From positions 312,784 through 376,783 of the forward strand of contig BMUX01000008.1 in the NCBI GenBank assembly GCA_014650415.1: a DNA stretch of 64,000 bases, in the 5' to 3' direction. Below, piece after piece: positions 1 through 9,808 of this stretch (the stretch's first letter is position 1; the number at the start of each line of letters is the position of its first letter). The notes under the pieces are model-generated. The model saw nothing but the letters and a program-made list of their open reading frames with translations. It had not been told where the DNA came from and ran no database searches. The position numbers and the translations under genes are program-made. The DNA comes from Streptomyces spiroverticillatus (GTDB lineage: Bacteria; Actinomycetota; Actinomycetes; Streptomycetales; Streptomycetaceae).

Positions 1-3000
1 AGCCGCAGACAGCGGAACGTACCGTCCTCGGCCCGCTCCAGGTAGCCGTTCTCCGCGCAGGCCGCCAGCCAGCGCCGTACCAGCCGCTCGTGCTTGGACG
101 CCACCTTCGCCAGCCGCATGATCTCCGACGTGGTGTGGCGGGCGGCCGGGTCCGGCCACACGCCCTCCTGGCGCAGCACGTCGACCATGCGGCGCAGCGC
201 CGCGTCGTCGAGCACGGCCGCGAACTCCACCACCTTGGAGACGTCCACCCCCTCGCGGATCCCGTCGGCCGCGGCCAGCACCTCCGGCACGAGCGCCGGA
301 TCCACGGCGTGGGCGGCCGGGTCGGCGGCGGCGGGCGACACGAAGGCGACCAGCCTGCGGTCGTTGCGCTCGCCCTGCGTGGTCACCGCCACCGCGTCGA
401 CCTGCGGATCGGCGGCCAGCGCCGACTCCACCTCGGCGAGCTCGATGCGGTGGCCGCGGATCTTCACCTGCCGGTCGTCGCGGCCGATGAACTCCAGGGT
501 GCCGCCGGGCAGATAGCGCGCGAGGTCGCCGGTGCGGTACACCCGCTCGCCGTCCGGCAGGGCGAAGAAGCTCGCCGCCGTCTTCACCGGGTCACCGAGA
601 TAGCCCTCCGCGAGGCCCGTCCCCGCGATGTACAGGTCGCCCACCACCAGGTCGGGGCTCGGCCGCAGGAACGCGTCGAGGACGTGGAAGCGCTGGTTCT
701 CCAGCGGTGTGCCGTACGGAATGCTGGGCGCGGCGGTGTCGACCTCGCCGATCGGGTGGAAGATCGACCAGATCGCCGCCTCCGTCGCCCCGCCCAGGCT
801 GAACAGCTCCACCCGGGGCAGGCGCCCGCGTACCGCGTCGGGGAGCGTCACGGGTATCCAGTCGCCCGACATCATGCCGAGCCGTACGCTCCCGCAGTCC
901 TGGCCGTCGCCGCGCAGGTACTCCTCAAGGAGCATCATCTGGGCGGGCACGGTGTTGAGTACGGTCACGCCGTGCGCGGTGATCAGGTCCGCCCAGTGCG
1001 AGGGGTCGCTGCGCCGCTCCGGGTCGGGCAGCACCAGCGTGCCGCCCCGCCCGAGGACGCCGAAGACGTCGAAGACCGACAGGTCGAAGCCCAGGCTCGA
1101 CAGCCCCAGGGCTACGTCGCCCGCGCCGACGCCGAACCTGCGGCAGACGTCGTCCAGGGTGTTCACCGCCGCCCGGTGACTGATCTCCACGCCCTTGGGC
1201 TCGCCCGTCGAGCCCGAGGTGAAGATGACGTACGCCGAGTCGGCCGGCGCGACCGGCACCTCTTCGACCAGGGCGGTGGACAGCCGGTCCACGTCGATAC
1301 GTCCGACACCCGCCGGCAGTTCACCGCCGACCGAGCTGTGCGTGACCACCAGCCCGATCCCGGCGGCCGTCAGGATCGTGTTCCGCCTGGCGTCGGGCTG
1401 GCTCGCCTCGACGGGGACGTACGTACCCCCGGCCAGCAGCACCCCGAGCGCCCCGGCGATCTGCTCCCACCCCTTCTCCAGCACCACCGCGACCCGCTGG
1501 TGCGGCCGGTGGCCCTGTGCGGTGAGCGCGGCGGCGACCGCGGCGGCCCGCCCGATGAGCGTCGCGTAGTCCACGCTCCCGCGGTGGTCGACGACCGCCG
1601 TCGCCTCCGGACGCTCCCGCGCCTGGTCGAGCAGCGCCCGGTGCAGCAGCGCGTCGCTGACCGGCCGGGCGGTGTCGTTGGCCGCCGCACGCCGTTCGGC
1701 CTGGTGCGCGGGGAGGGAGAGGGGGTCGCCGTCCCAGGCCTCGGAGCCGTCGGCGAGCCGGTGCAGCAGCTCGCGGAACGCGGCGAACATGTCGTCCAGC
1801 ACCGGCTGCGGCACGGTGTCGTCGCGCACGTCCCAGTTGACGAGCAGCGCCCCGCCCGACTCCATCGCCTGGCAGTCCACCCACACCTGAGGCGTTTGGC
1901 TGATCCCGTTGCTGATCTGCGTACGCATCATGCCCTGGGGGGCGAGCCCGTCGGAGAGCCCGATGGCGCTGGTGAACACCACCGGCATCATCGACCCCTG
2001 CTGCCCCCTGCGCCGGGTCAGCTCGCGCAGCACCTCCACACCGGAGAACAACCGGTGGTCGAGGTCCTCGAAGAGCTGCTCGCCCGCCCGCCGGGCGCGC
2101 CCGGCGAACGTGTCGGCGCAGCCGCCGTCCACGGCCAGCAGCTCCACGGAGGTGAAGTCGCCCACGATGTCGCCCACGTCCGGGTGCAGCGGCAGCCGGC
2201 TGAGGACCGTCACGTCGAGGGTGAAGCGGGGGCTGCGGCTCCAGCGGCCGATCACCTCGGCGTACGCGGCCATCACGGCCGTCGACGCGGAGACCTGCTG
2301 CTCCCCGGCGCGGGTCTTCAGCGCCGACCACAACCCGGGTTCGAGCCGCAGCTCACGCCGGGTGAACCCGGCCGCGCCCTGGCGGCTGGGCCGCTCCACC
2401 AGCGGCAGTTCGGGTGCGGGCGGCAGGCTGTCCAGGCGCTCCGTCCAGTAGTCCCGGTCGCGTTCGTACGCGGGCCCCTGGCGCACCGCGCGCTCCGCCC
2501 GCAGGTAGTCGCGGAAGGAGATCCCGGGGGCCTTGAGGACGGCGTCCGGGTCCTCGTAGAACGTGCCGAACTCGTCCAGCAGCCGGTAGATGCTCACGTA
2601 GTCGGCGATCAGGAAGTCGATGGAGAAGTGCAGGACGGCCCGCTCCGCGAGCGCGGTGACCTCCAGCGAGTACAGCGGGCACGCGGTGACGTCCTTGGAC
2701 TCCGCCGAGAGCCTGCCGCGGACCTCGCGCAGCGTCTCCTCGCCCGCCCCTTCGGGCAGTCCGGTCGCGTCGTGCCAGGCGATCACCGGGGCGGGCGGGT
2801 CCTTCAGCACCCGCTGGTAGCCGTCGTAGTCGATGACCACGCGCAGCATCTCGTGCCGGTCCACCACCCGCTGCCAGGCCCGCAGCAGCCTCTCCCGGTC
2901 CAGTGCCGGGAACTCCAGCTCGCCGTAGGCGTGACAGGGCACCGACCCGTACTCGAAGGCGCCCCGGCGGCCCAGCAGATAGGCGGACTGCACCTCGGTG

Positions 3001-3218
3001 AGCGGGAACGGCTCGTGGGCGGCGTCGGGGTCGGGCTTCACCTGCTGCGGGGCGCGCCCGCGCAGCTCCCGCAGTACGTCGTCGCGGCTGCCGGTGAGCA
3101 GGGCGCGGCGCTCGGGGGTCATCGCGCCCTCCGGGCCCCGGAAGCGGAGCCTGCCCTCGTCCTCCCACAGGTGCAGTCCGGCCTGTTCGAGTTCGCTGAT
3201 GATGTCGGCGGCGGTCAC
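1..3218 (-). CDS. NRPS, TubC docking-Cy-A(Cys) with inserted domain, 3' end outside window
   Basis: This is a non-ribosomal peptide synthetase that starts at a GTG at 3218 and runs off the left edge, leaving about 1072 residues visible. The first 50 residues (TAADIISELEQAGLHLW...) look like a TubC-type N-terminal docking domain. A heterocyclisation (Cy) domain follows, with the diagnostic DFLIADYVS (DxxxxDxxS) near residues 202-210. The A domain has TSGSTGEPKG near residue 670. Aligning core motifs by eye gives pocket residues D-L-F-N-M-S-L-I-W, close to the cysteine code. After the A8 motif (VKIRGHRIEL) the expected A9/A10 is replaced by about 100 residues of other sequence (LDDAALRRMVDVLRQEG, HTTSEIMRLAKVASKHERLV), which resembles the front of the methyltransferase/epimerase-type domains embedded in PchE- and HMWP-like proteins. 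GTGA overlaps the stop of the upstream NRPS by 4 bp, so the two are translationally coupled and the docking domain should accept its chain. Confidence 0.9.
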   Translation of the reverse strand, partial: MTAADIISELEQAGLHLWEDEGRLRFRGPEGAMTPERRALLTGSRDDVLRELRGRAPQQVKPDPDAAHEPFPLTEVQSAYLLGRRGAFEYGSVPCHAYGELEFPALDRERLLRAWQRVVDRHEMLRVVIDYDGYQRVLKDPPAPVIAWHDATGLPEGAGEETLREVRGRLSAESKDVTACPLYSLEVTALAERAVLHFSIDFLIADYVSIYRLLDEFGTFYEDPDAVLKAPGISFRDYLRAERAVRQGPAYERDRDYWTERLDSLPPAPELPLVERPSRQGAAGFTRRELRLEPGLWSALKTRAGEQQVSASTAVMAAYAEVIGRWSRSPRFTLDVTVLSRLPLHPDVGDIVGDFTSVELLAVDGGCADTFAGRARRAGEQLFEDLDHRLFSGVEVLRELTRRRGQQGSMMPVVFTSAIGLSDGLAPQGMMRTQISNGISQTPQVWVDCQAMESGGALLVNWDVRDDTVPQPVLDDMFAAFRELLHRLADGSEAWDGDPLSLPAHQAERRAAANDTARPVSDALLHRALLDQARERPEATAVVDHRGSVDYATLIGRAAAVAAALTAQGHRPHQRVAVVLEKGWEQIAGALGVLLAGGTYVPVEASQPDARRNTILTAAGIGLVVTHSSVGGELPAGVGRIDVDRLSTALVEEVPVAPADSAYVIFTSGSTGEPKGVEISHRAAVNTLDDVCRRFGVGAGDVALGLSSLGFDLSVFDVFGVLGRGGTLVLPDPERRSDPSHWADLITAHGVTVLNTVPAQMMLLEEYLRGDGQDCGSVRLGMMSGDWIPVTLPDAVRGRLPRVELFSLGGATEAAIWSIFHPIGEVDTAAPSIPYGTPLENQRFHVLDAFLRPSPDLVVGDLYIAGTGLAEGYLGDPVKTAASFFALPDGERVYRTGDLARYLPGGTLEFIGRDDRQVKIRGHRIELAEVESALAADPQVDAVAVTTQGERNDRRLVAFVSPAAADPAAHAVDPALVPEVLAAADGIREGVDVSKVVEFAAVLDDAALRRMVDVLRQEGVWPDPAARHTTSEIMRLAKVASKHERLVRRWLAACAENGYLERAEDGTFRCLR

Positions 3219-6200
3219 AGGACACCTTCTTCCAGTCGGGCGGACGCGTGGTGGGGGTGGCTGCCGGCGATCTCGGCGTCGAGGACGGCGGCGATCTCGG
3301 CGATGGTCGGGTGGTTGAAGAGCCGGCGCAGCGAGAGCTCCACGCCGAAGCGCTTGGCGAACTGCTGGACGACCCGGGTGGCGGTGAGGCTGTCGCCGCC
3401 GAGGCCGAAGAAGTTGGCGCTGCGGCCCACGCCCGGGGCCTCCAGCAGGTCCGCCCACACCTCGGCCACCGCCCGCTCGGTGTCGCCCTGCGGGCGGTCG
3501 TCGGCCGGGGACTCGGACGAGAGGTGGCGCAGCCCGTACAGCCGGGCGACGGCGGCGCGGTCCACCTTGGCGTTCGCGTTCAGCGGCAGCGCGTCGACGA
3601 CGGTGAGGTGCTCGGGGATCATGTGCGCGGGCAGGTGTGCGGCCAGGGCGGAGAGGAGGTCCGGCGCGGCGGGTGCGGGGTCGGGGCCCGGCTCGCAGGT
3701 GACGACCGCCGCCAGGCGGCGCACCCCGGCGCTGCTGTCCACCCATGCCACCGCGCGGGCGACGGCGGGCAGTTCGCGCAGCCGGGTCTCGATCTCGCCG
3801 AGTTCGATGCGGTGCCCGCGCACCTTCACCTGGTGGTCGCGCCGGCCCAGGAACTCCAGCACCCCCGAGGGGTGGTAGCGGCCCAGGTCCCCGGTGCGGT
3901 ACCAGCGTTGACCCCCGGCCGTCACGAAGGACGCGGCACTGCGGTCCGGGTCCCCCCGGTAGCCGAGGGCCACCCCCGCGCCGCCGATCCACAGCTCGCC
4001 CGGCACGAAGTCGGGCCGGTCCCGGCCGTGCGCGTCGACCACCCGGAAGCACTGGTTCGCGAGGGGTTTTCCGTACGGGACCGACACCCAGGCGGGGTCG
4101 ACGGCACTCACGTCGTGCGCGTTGGACCAGATCGACGCCTCGGTGGCGCCGCCCATGGCGACCAGCAGGGCGTCCGGCGCGCAGGCCCGCAGCCGCTCGC
4201 ACAGGTCGAGACCGACCCAGTCGCCGGAGACGATTGCCACCCGCAGCGCGGGCAGGCCCGGTCCCGGCTCGCAGGCCACCAGCAGCATGTCGAGCAGGGT
4301 GGGCACCGTGTTCCAGACGGTGACTTCGTGCTCGGCGGCGAGGGCCGCCCAGACGGCGGCCTCCCGCCGGACGTCCTCGGTGAGCGTCACCACCGTGCCG
4401 CCCACGGCGAGCAGCCCGAACAGGTCGTACACCGACAGGTCGAAGTCCAGCGCCGAGACCTGGAGGACCGTGTCGTCGCACCCCACGCCGTAGCGGGAGT
4501 TGACGGCGTCGATGGTGTTGGCGGCGGCCGCGTGGGTGATCTCGACACCCTTGGGCTCACCGGTGGAGCCCGAGGTGTAGATGACGTACGCGAGCTGCCC
4601 GGGATCGACCGGCACGGGCTCCGCGAGCGGTGCGCCTGCCGACGCCTCGTCCATCGGCACGGTCCGTACCGACTCCTCCCAGTCCCCGCCGGGTACGGTC
4701 CCGTCGGCGACCAGCGCGATACGTGCTCCCGCCGACCGCACGATCCGGTTGCGGCGCGCGGCCGGCTGCCCGACCCCGACCGGCACGTACGCACAGCCCG
4801 CGGCCAGCACGCCCAGTACCGCGGCCACCTGGTCGGGCCCCTTCGGCAGCGAGACCACCACCGTCTCGCCGGGCCGCGCCCCGAGCGCCACCAGCCGTCC
4901 GGCGACGGCGAGGGCGTGCCCGGCCAGCTCCGCGTACGTCACGGCCTCGCCGGACTGCGCGCGCACCGCGACCGCGCCGGGAGTGCGCCGGGCGACGTCG
5001 AACACCGGCAGATGCAGCGTCCGGGCGGGCAGCGGCGCGGCGGTGTCGTTCGCCTCCGCCCGCACCTGGGCCTGAGCCTCGGGCAGGGCGACCGGCGGCG
5101 CGGGACGCGACCAGTCGCTGTCGGCGAGCGCGACCAGCAGCCGGCGCATCGCCTCCAGGGCGGCCGGGATCACTCCGGGGCTGTAAAGACCGTCGACGTG
5201 GTCCCAGTTGACGGCGAGCCCGCCGTCCCGCTCGACCACCTGGCAGTCCAGGGCGACCTGCGGACTCTGCGAGAGGCCGCGCCGCAGCTCGCCGAAGCCG
5301 AAGGAGAGGTCCTTGAAGTCCGCGCTCACCCCGAGCGTGGAGGTGAACACCACCGGCATCAGCATCTGCCCGCCTCCGGTGCGCCGGGCCAACTGCTGCA
5401 ACACCCAGGTGGTGGAGACGTTCCGGTGCTCGATGCCCTCCCAGACCTGCCCCTGCAACCGGCGCACGGTCTCGGCCCAGGAGCCGTCGGGGCGGCTGTG
5501 GTGCCCGAGCAGCAGCAGCGAGGTGAAGTCGCCGACCACCTGGTTCACCTGGGGGTGCACGTCCTGCCGGTCGAAGACCGTCAGGTTGAGCGTCAGCGAG
5601 GTCTCGGCACTCCAGGCCGCCAGCACCTCGGCGAAGGCGGCCGCGACGACCGTCGACGCGGTCAGGCCCTCGTCGGCCGTACGACGGCGCAGCTTCGCCC
5701 AGGTGGCCGCGTCGATGCGGAACTCGTCCCGCACGAAACGCGGCCGGTCGATGTGCTCCGGGTCGAGGGCGGTGGGCAGCTCGGGGGCGGCGGGCAGCTC
5801 CTCGATCGCCTTCAGCCAGTACGCCTCGTCGCGCGCCCGGGCCACCGGGTCGGTCCGCTGCGCCAGCAGGTAGTCACGGAACGACAGCTCCAACTCCGGC
5901 AGTTCCAGACCGGGTTCGGCGTACAGGGCGTTCAGCTCGGTGAAGATGGTCATGATCGACAGCGCGTCGAGGACCACGTAGTCGAAGCCCACCCCGAACA
6001 CCGTGCGCCCGTCGTCCCGCTGCACGGCGCGCACGTCGAACAGCGGCCAGGACGTCACGTCCAGCACCTGCTGCGACATGACCTCCCCGAGCGCGGCGGC
6101 CTGCTCCGCGTGGTCGGCGGCGGTGCTGCGGGTGACGGCGAACCGGTAGTGCGGCACCTCGGGCAGGATGCGCTGCCCGCCCTCGCCGTCCAGGACGGCC

Positions 6201-9200
6201 CGCATCATCTCGTGCCGCCGCACCAGCGCGTTCCAGGCGGCCTCCAGCCGGCCCAGGTCCACCCGGTCGCTCGTGAACTCCCAGTACCAGTACGACGCGA
6301 CGCCGCCCAGCGCGAAGTCGGGGTCGCGGCCGAGCCAGTAGGCGCGCTGCACGTCGGTGAGCGGGAAGGGCTCGTACCGGTGCTCGGGGTCGGCGGGGAC
6401 CGAGGCGGCTGCCTGCGCCTCGCCGCGCACCAGCGTCCCGGCGAAACCGCTCACCGTGGGGTGGGTGAACAGGTCTCCGAGCCTGCCCTCGTACCCCTCC
6501 CGGCGCAGTGCCGCCAGCAGACGGGCGGCCTGGAGGCTGTCGCCGCCGACGTGGAAGAAGTTGGCGTCCCGGCCGAGCGGCCCGGACCCCAGCAGCGTTG
6601 CCCACAGCGCGGCCACCGTCTCCTCCGCCGCACCGCGAGGGGCGTCCGACGCCCCGTCCCGCGTCCGCTCGTCCAGCACCGCGGCCAGCAGCCGTCCCGC
6701 CGCCGCCCGGTCCACCTTGCCGTTGCGGCTCAGCGGCAACGCGTCCACGGCCACCGCCCGCGCGGGCACCATGTACGCGGGCACCTGCCGGGCGGCCGTC
6801 GCCAGCACCTCCTCCGGGTCGACCGTGTCCGGGGAGAGCAGCGCGTACAGCGCGCCGCCGTGCCCGGCCACCGGCGTCACCACGACGTCCCGCACCCCGG
6901 GATGCAGGCCCAACGCCCGCTCCACCTCGCCCAGTTCGATCCGGTAGCCGTTCACCTTGACCTGGAGGTCCGCCCGGCCCAGGAACTCGATCACCGCCCC
7001 CGGCCGGTAGCGGGCCCGGTCGCCGGTGCGGTACCAGCGCACCCCGTCCGCCTCCACGAACTTCGCGGCGGTCAGCTCCGGCGCGCCCACATAGCCCCGG
7101 GCCACCCCGGCCCCGCCGATCCACAGCTCGCCCGCCACCCAGTCCGGGCGGTCCCCGCCGTGCTCGTCGGCGATCCGGCAGAGCTGGTTCGCCAGCGGCA
7201 CGTTGTACGGGATCGACGGCCAGGCGGGATCCACCTCCGTGACCTCCTGCACGGTGGAGTGGATCGCGGTCTCCGTCGTCCCGCCCAGCACCACGAACAC
7301 GCTGTCCGGGCGCAGCGCGTGCACCCGGCCCGGCAGGTCGAGCCCCGCCCAGTCGCCGCCCAGGAGCTGCAGCCGGAACGGCCAGCCGCCCGGCCCGGGC
7401 CGCGAAGCGGCGGTGGTCAGCGCCATGTCCAGCAGCGCGGGCACACAGTTGAGCACGGTCGCCCGGTGCTCGGCCGCCCGGCGCAGCCACACCTCGGGGG
7501 CGCGCCGCTCCGCGTCGTCCACCAGGACCAGTGCGCCCCCGGCACTCAGCGGGCCGAAGACGTCGTACACGGACAGGTCGAAGTCGAGCGCCGACAGGCA
7601 CAGCGTGCGGTCGCCCGGACCCACCCGGAAGCGCGCGTTCAGCGCGGCCACCGTGTTGTGGGCAGCCGCGTGCGTCTGCTCCACGCCCTTGGGCTCGCCG
7701 GTCGACCCCGAGGTGAAGATCACGTACGCCGGATCGTCCGGCGAGACCTCCACCGGCCGCTCCAGCAGCGGCAGTCGGGGATCGGCGCAGCATCGTACGT
7801 CCACGTACGGAATCGGGCCCCCGCCGGCGTCGCGGACCACCGCGCACCGCGCCCCGGACAGCGCCTCCACGGTCCGCCGCCGGGCCTCGGGCTGCTCCGT
7901 GCCCACCGGTACATAGGCGGCGCCCAGCGCGTGCACCGCCAGCACCGCCACCACCTGCTCGACGCCCTTGGGCAGGGTGATCACGACCCGGTCGCCCGCC
8001 GTGACCCCGGTGGTGCGCAGGGCGTGCGCCAACCGCAGGGCACGGTCGGCGAGTTCGCCGTACGTCAGCACCTGGTCCTCGCCCCAGAGCGCGGCCGGTG
8101 CCCCGGCCCGCTCGGCCGCCTGCCGGAAGAACTCCTCGTGCAGCGTCCGGCGGGGCAGTTCGGCGCGCGTGTCGTTGGCGGTGCGGCGCGCCTGGAGCTG
8201 CGGTGCGGGCGGGCGCACCGGCAGGCTCTCCCACCAGGCGCTGGGCTGCGAGGCCAGCAGTCGCACCCGGTTGACGAAGGCCTCGAACATCGCCTCGGGG
8301 ACCCCGGCCTCGAACAGGTTCTCCGTGGTCTCCCAGTTGATCAGCATCCCGCCGTCGTGCTCGATCAGCTGGAGGTCGATCCACACGCCCGACGTCTGCG
8401 AACTCATCCACACCGGAGCGCCCAGCACCGCTCGGGTCGCCCCGTCGAACAGCTCGCCCAGGCTCAGCGCGCTCGTGAACACCACGCCCGCCCGCCGGTT
8501 CGCCCCGGCGGCCGTCCTGGCCAGGTCGCGCAGCACCGACGTGCCGCCGTACGCGGTGTGCGCGGCGTCGCGCCGGTACTGCTCCTGCACCGCGTGGGCC
8601 CGCTCGACGAAGGTGCGGCGCGCGTCGGGGGAGACCTGGAGCAGCAGCAGATCGGTGAAGTCCCCGACGATCCGGCCGACTTCCGGGTGCACCGGCACAC
8701 GGTTGAGCACCGGCAGGTTCAGCAGGAACTCCGCCTCCTCGCTCCACGCCGCGAGGACGTCCGCGTACGCGGTGGCGACCGCCATCGACACGGTCAGCCC
8801 GTTGCTGCGCGCATGCTGCACGAACCTCGCGTACGTCTCCGGGGCCAGCCAGGCGTGCCGGCGCACCGTGTGCACCCGCCCGAGGCGCTCCGGGGCCGCG
8901 GCCAGCGGCAGCCGGGGCGCCTCGGGCAGGTCCTCGGCACGCTCCTGCCAGTACGAGACGTCCGCCGGGCGCGGCTCCCGGCCGCCCGCGTCGACCAGGC
9001 GGCGGTACTCGGAGAAGGACAGGGCGGGCTGCGCGGGGGCGGCGGCCGGGTCCTCGTAGAGCCGGGCAAGGTCGCCGACGACGAGCCGGAAGCTCGACGC
9101 GTCGCAGACGATCATGTCGATGTCGAGGAAGAGCCGGCCCTTCCCGGCGGGCAGCAGCGCCAGCCGTACGTCGAGCCCGCGCCCCTCGCCGACCGGCAGC

Positions 9201-9808
9201 GTCTGGTGGGAGAGGGTCTCGCGCAGGTCCGCGAGCCGCAGCTCGCGCTCCGCGCCCGACGGGCCGCGCAGGTCCACGACCTCGTCCAGGCCCCGGCACT
9301 CCGGGAGGATCCGCTGCTCGCCGTCCGGGCCGACGGCCGCGCGCAGCATGGGGTGCCTGCGGCGCAGCGCGGCCACCGCCCCGTCCCAGCGCGCCACGTC
9401 GGCGGCCACGTCGAACTCGAAGTAGAAGTGCGAGCCGCAGCCCAGCGGCATCCCCGGCTGGCGGCCCGACCAGTAGGCATGCTGCATCGGGGCCAGCGCG
9501 AACGCGTCCCCCTCCGCTGCCGCCTCCCGCCCGGCCTCCGGGCGCGGGCCCGAGCCGTCCTCGCCCCCGGACAGCAGCGCCGCCCAGGCGCGCACGGTGG
9601 GCTCCTCCACCAGGTCGCCGAACGTCACCTCGACACCGGCCTCCTGCCAGGAGGCGGCCAGGTTCATCATCCCGAGGGAGTCCAGGCCGAGGGTGACGAG
9701 GTCCTCCTCCCAGCCGATCTCCCCCGCGGGCAGCTCCAGCCGCTCGGCGACGGCACCGCGGATCTCCTCGGCGGACAGCGCGCGTCCCGCCGTCACCTCA
9801 CTGGTCAT
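3215..9808 (-). CDS. NRPS, carrier-Cy-A(Cys-like)-T-Cy-A(Cys)-T
   Basis: This 2197-residue synthetase starts with a carrier domain (GLDSLGMM, Ser44) that has no A domain before it. The starter must therefore be loaded in trans, as on an aryl carrier protein. Cy1 (about 103-530) carries DMIVCDASS at 231-239. A1 has TSGSTGEPKG and pocket residues read as D-L-Y-N-L-G-L-I-H, a cysteine-like variant. T1 has GGDSL near residue 1090. Cy2 has DYVVLDALS near 1277. A2 has pocket residues D-L-Y-N-I-S-M-I-W, a strong cysteine match. T2 has GGDSL near 2139. Cy domains condense and cyclise Cys, Ser or Thr to azolines, so this protein should add two thiazoline-type rings to an acyl starter. No epimerase, reductase or oxidase domain is visible. 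The ATG at 9808 overlaps the stop of the upstream C protein by 11 bp, and the stop overlaps the next NRPS by 4 bp. Confidence 0.95.
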   Translation of the reverse strand: MTSEVTAGRALSAEEIRGAVAERLELPAGEIGWEEDLVTLGLDSLGMMNLAASWQEAGVEVTFGDLVEEPTVRAWAALLSGGEDGSGPRPEAGREAAAEGDAFALAPMQHAYWSGRQPGMPLGCGSHFYFEFDVAADVARWDGAVAALRRRHPMLRAAVGPDGEQRILPECRGLDEVVDLRGPSGAERELRLADLRETLSHQTLPVGEGRGLDVRLALLPAGKGRLFLDIDMIVCDASSFRLVVGDLARLYEDPAAAPAQPALSFSEYRRLVDAGGREPRPADVSYWQERAEDLPEAPRLPLAAAPERLGRVHTVRRHAWLAPETYARFVQHARSNGLTVSMAVATAYADVLAAWSEEAEFLLNLPVLNRVPVHPEVGRIVGDFTDLLLLQVSPDARRTFVERAHAVQEQYRRDAAHTAYGGTSVLRDLARTAAGANRRAGVVFTSALSLGELFDGATRAVLGAPVWMSSQTSGVWIDLQLIEHDGGMLINWETTENLFEAGVPEAMFEAFVNRVRLLASQPSAWWESLPVRPPAPQLQARRTANDTRAELPRRTLHEEFFRQAAERAGAPAALWGEDQVLTYGELADRALRLAHALRTTGVTAGDRVVITLPKGVEQVVAVLAVHALGAAYVPVGTEQPEARRRTVEALSGARCAVVRDAGGGPIPYVDVRCCADPRLPLLERPVEVSPDDPAYVIFTSGSTGEPKGVEQTHAAAHNTVAALNARFRVGPGDRTLCLSALDFDLSVYDVFGPLSAGGALVLVDDAERRAPEVWLRRAAEHRATVLNCVPALLDMALTTAASRPGPGGWPFRLQLLGGDWAGLDLPGRVHALRPDSVFVVLGGTTETAIHSTVQEVTEVDPAWPSIPYNVPLANQLCRIADEHGGDRPDWVAGELWIGGAGVARGYVGAPELTAAKFVEADGVRWYRTGDRARYRPGAVIEFLGRADLQVKVNGYRIELGEVERALGLHPGVRDVVVTPVAGHGGALYALLSPDTVDPEEVLATAARQVPAYMVPARAVAVDALPLSRNGKVDRAAAGRLLAAVLDERTRDGASDAPRGAAEETVAALWATLLGSGPLGRDANFFHVGGDSLQAARLLAALRREGYEGRLGDLFTHPTVSGFAGTLVRGEAQAAASVPADPEHRYEPFPLTDVQRAYWLGRDPDFALGGVASYWYWEFTSDRVDLGRLEAAWNALVRRHEMMRAVLDGEGGQRILPEVPHYRFAVTRSTAADHAEQAAALGEVMSQQVLDVTSWPLFDVRAVQRDDGRTVFGVGFDYVVLDALSIMTIFTELNALYAEPGLELPELELSFRDYLLAQRTDPVARARDEAYWLKAIEELPAAPELPTALDPEHIDRPRFVRDEFRIDAATWAKLRRRTADEGLTASTVVAAAFAEVLAAWSAETSLTLNLTVFDRQDVHPQVNQVVGDFTSLLLLGHHSRPDGSWAETVRRLQGQVWEGIEHRNVSTTWVLQQLARRTGGGQMLMPVVFTSTLGVSADFKDLSFGFGELRRGLSQSPQVALDCQVVERDGGLAVNWDHVDGLYSPGVIPAALEAMRRLLVALADSDWSRPAPPVALPEAQAQVRAEANDTAAPLPARTLHLPVFDVARRTPGAVAVRAQSGEAVTYAELAGHALAVAGRLVALGARPGETVVVSLPKGPDQVAAVLGVLAAGCAYVPVGVGQPAARRNRIVRSAGARIALVADGTVPGGDWEESVRTVPMDEASAGAPLAEPVPVDPGQLAYVIYTSGSTGEPKGVEITHAAAANTIDAVNSRYGVGCDDTVLQVSALDFDLSVYDLFGLLAVGGTVVTLTEDVRREAAVWAALAAEHEVTVWNTVPTLLDMLLVACEPGPGLPALRVAIVSGDWVGLDLCERLRACAPDALLVAMGGATEASIWSNAHDVSAVDPAWVSVPYGKPLANQCFRVVDAHGRDRPDFVPGELWIGGAGVALGYRGDPDRSAASFVTAGGQRWYRTGDLGRYHPSGVLEFLGRRDHQVKVRGHRIELGEIETRLRELPAVARAVAWVDSSAGVRRLAAVVTCEPGPDPAPAAPDLLSALAAHLPAHMIPEHLTVVDALPLNANAKVDRAAVARLYGLRHLSSESPADDRPQGDTERAVAEVWADLLEAPGVGRSANFFGLGGDSLTATRVVQQFAKRFGVELSLRRLFNHPTIAEIAAVLDAEIAGSHPHHASARLEEGVL

